From: Woeseiaceae bacterium
GTDB lineage: Bacteria > Pseudomonadota > Gammaproteobacteria > Steroidobacterales > Woeseiaceae
Length of the DNA: 64,000 nucleotides
Direction: 5' to 3'
Assembly (NCBI GenBank): GCA_021773135.1
Contig: JAJFKP010000037.1
Location: forward strand, 35,628 to 99,627
A program made the translations under genes and the position numbers. Below the pieces are notes generated by a model. It did not search any database, was not told the origin of the DNA, and worked only from the letters and a program-made list of their open reading frames with translations. Numbering within the stretch: the stretch's first letter is position 1; every line of letters starts with the position of its first letter. Shown piece by piece: positions 62,111 through 64,000 of this stretch.

Positions 62111-62724
62111 TCAGAATTTCCAGCCGAATGTGAGGCTGTACACGAGCGGATCAATTTCCACTGTTTCGAGGAACGTACCGTCGACAGCGGCGTCCGTTTC
62201 GATATTCATCCAGCCAGGTCAACGTTCACGAGCATATTCTCCGCGAAGGCGTAGTCGAAACCTGCCTGCGCGGCGATACCAATTGATGGCTCCAGATCGA
62301 GCGCCAGGCCTTGTAACGGTCCGCTGGTTTTCTCGTCGAAAAACAGTGTGTAATTGATGCCCGCGCCGACATACGGAGAAATGGTCCCTTCCGTGTCGAA
62401 GTGATACTGCAGGCTCAGCGTCGGTGGCAGATGCCTGGTTTCGCCGACCTTTGTGCCATCCGCGGCGAGCTTGATGTCATGCGAGAAAGGCGCCGCGGCG
62501 AGCAGTTCGATGCCGAGATTTCTGCTGAACATGTAAGTGCCGTTGAATACCAGGGTTGTAGCGGAGTCGACGGAGACGACCGCGCCGTTGTCCGATTTGG
62601 GATCTACGGTGCCGGTTCCCACATGGACGATCCAGTCGCCGGGTTCGTAAGCATTGGCTATCGGTGTGCACATTAACGATACGGAAAAAAGTGGAAGCAA
62701 CACCTTCCTGATGCTGAAAATCAT
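62111..62724 (-). pseudogene. ompW: OmpW-family outer-membrane protein, frameshifted near the C-terminus
   Basis: The first frame gives 172 residues: a signal peptide (MIFSIRKVLLPLFSVSL to PIANAYE) and most of an eight-stranded OmpW barrel (GAGINYTLFFDEKTSG, QAGFDYAFAENMLVNVDL). It then meets a stop at 62206. At 62213-62214 only two bases stand where a codon is needed. Reading on in the shifted frame from 62212 gives 33 more residues beginning WMNIET and ending TFGWKF, then a stop at 62111. That is the normal OmpW ending with an aromatic terminal residue. One missing base thus explains the break. Either the gene is recently inactivated or the base is a sequencing error. GGGAG precedes the ATG by about eight bases. 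Confidence 0.85.
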
Positions 62725-62793
62725 TACTCGAAACTCCCTGGATTGTCAGTGGCAACCGATGGCCAGGCCGGCCCGGCGACGCGAATCATGATA

Positions 62794-62815
62794 TATATTA
62801 GTATTATCTAATATA
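62794..62815. repeat. AT-rich perfect inverted repeat upstream of ompW
   Basis: TATATTAG, six-base loop TATTAT, CTAATATA: eight pairs. It lies about 70 bases upstream of the ompW start, in the gap behind the DUF2189 gene, in an AT-rich patch. There is no T run, so an operator is more likely than a terminator. It does not match the FNR consensus. Confidence 0.4.
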
Positions 62816-62864
62816 AGGGAGAATACCTACTGTATCGGTTGACAATGGCGTGCCCGAATGGCGC

Positions 62865-63686
62865 CTAGTTGGCCGATTGACGAGGCACCGAGGTGATGCC
62901 AACTGAGTGGCGAGGAAAGTCCGACGAATCAATGGCTTCAAGGTATCCGTGCCAGGCGCCGTAGCCAATTACCGGCAGAATGACGACCAGGCCCAGGAAC
63001 GCGGTGAGCAGGCCAACGAGCAGCCCTGTCATTATCAGAGCCAGCCAGATCATCATAGGCAGCTTGTTGCGCAGTACGGCATTGATTGACGTAACGATGG
63101 CGGTGACGCTGTCCACATCCCTGTGCATGATCATTGGCAGGGAAAATGCGCTGGCGGAAAACGTCACGGCGGCGAACAATGCACCGACAGTGGTGCCGAC
63201 GCTGAGATAGGTGATCAGTTCTGACAGGTCCGGATTCGCTGCGGTCGGAATAAATACGCTGATCATGATGGCCGCCCGTCCCCAGATCATGAATATGACG
63301 AGTAGCACCAATGCAAAAATCATCTCGTTGCCAACATGACGTTGAAACGCGGCACGCAGGCTGCGGGCCATTGATGGCGGTTGACCGCGCTCAAGTTGCG
63401 CGCTGATTGCATACAGTCCGATGCATGCCAACGGGGCGATGAACACGAAGCCACCCAGCATCGCCAGCATGATCCACTGGCTGCCATAGGACCATGCGAG
63501 CCAGACGACTATGGCAATTACAAGCGCCATAAAGAAGCCATAGATCAGGCTCTGCTGCGGTGCTTTTCTAAAATCACCGATGCCTTTTTTCAACCAGCCG
63601 AACGGTGCCAGCGGACTCAATTGCCGGCAGGGCGCGACAAAGGGCATGGTGTCCCTGTCAACTTCTGGTGCCGGTTGATCACTCAA
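62865..63686 (-). CDS. DUF2189 family membrane protein
   Basis: A 273-residue protein with about six helices after a cytoplasmic N-terminus. The DUF2189 start is typical: CRQLSPLAPFGWLKKGIGDF, followed by helices with LAMLGGFVFIAPLACIGLYA and later IMHRDVDSVTAIVTSINAVL and GYGAWHGYLEA. The family is sometimes annotated as cytochrome c oxidase subunit I-related but lacks haem ligands and has no known function. It lies between frameshifted ompW and the MtrB/PioB-type gene on the same strand, six bases after the latter. Confidence 0.87.
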   Translation of the reverse strand: MSDQPAPEVDRDTMPFVAPCRQLSPLAPFGWLKKGIGDFRKAPQQSLIYGFFMALVIAIVVWLAWSYGSQWIMLAMLGGFVFIAPLACIGLYAISAQLERGQPPSMARSLRAAFQRHVGNEMIFALVLLVIFMIWGRAAIMISVFIPTAANPDLSELITYLSVGTTVGALFAAVTFSASAFSLPMIMHRDVDSVTAIVTSINAVLRNKLPMMIWLALIMTGLLVGLLTAFLGLVVILPVIGYGAWHGYLEAIDSSDFPRHSVGITSVPRQSAN

Positions 63687-63692
63687 GCTTGC

Positions 63693-64000
63693 CTACTCCG
63701 GAAAAGTAATGCCCCGCTCGCCGATAAGATATCGGAAGCTTAATGAAAGTACCCAAACGTTATAGTCGTATGGGTCTGCTCCCAGTGAAAGTATCGCTGG
63801 AATCGTGTTCGGCTCGACACCGGCGAGTGCCCAGTCGCTGCTGGAGAAACTTTCGTAACGAAAGCCTGCCTCAATGTCGAGTCTCCCGGACTTCGCGTAA
63901 CGCAATTTCATTCGTATGGAATCAAGCGTGGAATCGAGGTCGGGAAATTGATTGACCGTGCCGCCGAGCGCGCCAACGCCAACGGCAGTTTCACCATCAG
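63693..64000 (-). CDS. MtrB/PioB-family outer-membrane protein, C-terminal part (cut by window edge)
   Basis: The frame is open from the window edge to the stop at 63693, giving the last 102 or so residues. The sequence matches the end of MtrB/PioB decahaem-associated porins: PDLDSTLDSIRMKLRYA, YESFSSSDWALAGVEPNTIP and SLGADPYDYNVWVLSLSFRY. The in-frame ATG at 63911 is internal, not the start. MtrB/PioB barrels hold a periplasmic multihaem cytochrome to form an electron conduit across the outer membrane. The partner cytochrome, if present, lies beyond this window. The short tail after FRYL (GERGITFPE) is slightly longer than usual. Confidence 0.8.
   Translation of the reverse strand, partial: DGETAVGVGALGGTVNQFPDLDSTLDSIRMKLRYAKSGRLDIEAGFRYESFSSSDWALAGVEPNTIPAILSLGADPYDYNVWVLSLSFRYLIGERGITFPE

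Noticed and set aside
1..64000. CRISPR arrays, insertion sequences, tRNA or rRNA genes
   Set aside because: No regularly spaced repeats, transposase motifs or recognisable RNA gene sequences were found by eye; short tRNAs could still be missed without a covariance search.

Overview
The window is dense, gene-rich bacterial chromosome with short gaps (none over about 300 bases), many 1-4 base start/stop overlaps and Shine-Dalgarno-led starts. The content (cbb3 oxidase, a MtrB/PioB-type porin, TonB receptor, OmpW, homoprotocatechuate catabolism, vWA/DUF58/DUF4175 locus) points to an aerobic or microaerobic, Gram-negative gammaproteobacterium, plausibly a marine or sediment lineage of the Woeseia/Steroidobacter kind. 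That placement is inference from gene content. I saw no rRNA, tRNA, CRISPR array, transposase or integrase.

Region 1 (1-10035): a DUF58 protein (5' end outside the window), a BatA-type vWA membrane protein and a giant DUF4175 protein form the usual MoxR-associated envelope set, but a cytochrome P450 gene sits between the last two. An S9 prolyl-oligopeptidase-family peptidase follows.

Region 2 (10062-22686): proline dehydrogenase and an aldo/keto reductase lead into a 4-hydroxyphenylacetate/homoprotocatechuate meta-cleavage island. It encodes HpaC-like reductase, HpaB-like monooxygenase, two MarR regulators, a NUDIX protein, an FAH-family enzyme, a DapA-type aldolase, CHM isomerase (HpaF), CHMS dehydrogenase (HpaE), a two-subunit LigA/LigB ring-cleavage dioxygenase, an AhpD-like protein and an AAHS-type transporter. 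Two promoter regions share an almost identical 12-base palindromic box; one is a compact divergent promoter in which two opposed -10 elements overlap.

Region 3 (22703-33304): more aromatic catabolism and redox genes. There is a quinohaemoprotein dehydrogenase, an IclR regulator, a second LigB-superfamily enzyme, a cytochrome c'-like lipoprotein opposite two paralogous DUF6644-like membrane proteins, an MFS exporter, and a leftward operon of cytochrome b561, FAH hydrolase, NTF2-like protein and a MhpB-type dioxygenase. The window therefore carries three different LigB-type extradiol dioxygenases within about 12 kb.

Region 4 (33450-53553): a HupE/UreJ - TonB receptor - membrane anchor set (probable metal uptake), a CBM9/DUF5916 protein, an MFS carrier, YceI (with an intrinsic terminator directly against its ribosome-binding site), an atypical NRAMP-like carrier preceded by a 21-codon leader ORF, a TPP-dependent enzyme, three linked periplasmic proteins (two DUF6152-like), a glyoxalase-like protein, two amidohydrolases and a NodB-type deacetylase.

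Region 5 (53588-64000): a complete leftward cbb3 oxidase locus (ccoNOQP, a small membrane protein, ccoG, a very short ccoH, ccoI, ccoS, TauE/SafE-like), an ompW gene broken by a one-base frameshift, a DUF2189 membrane protein, and the C-terminus of a MtrB/PioB-type outer-membrane barrel cut by the window edge.
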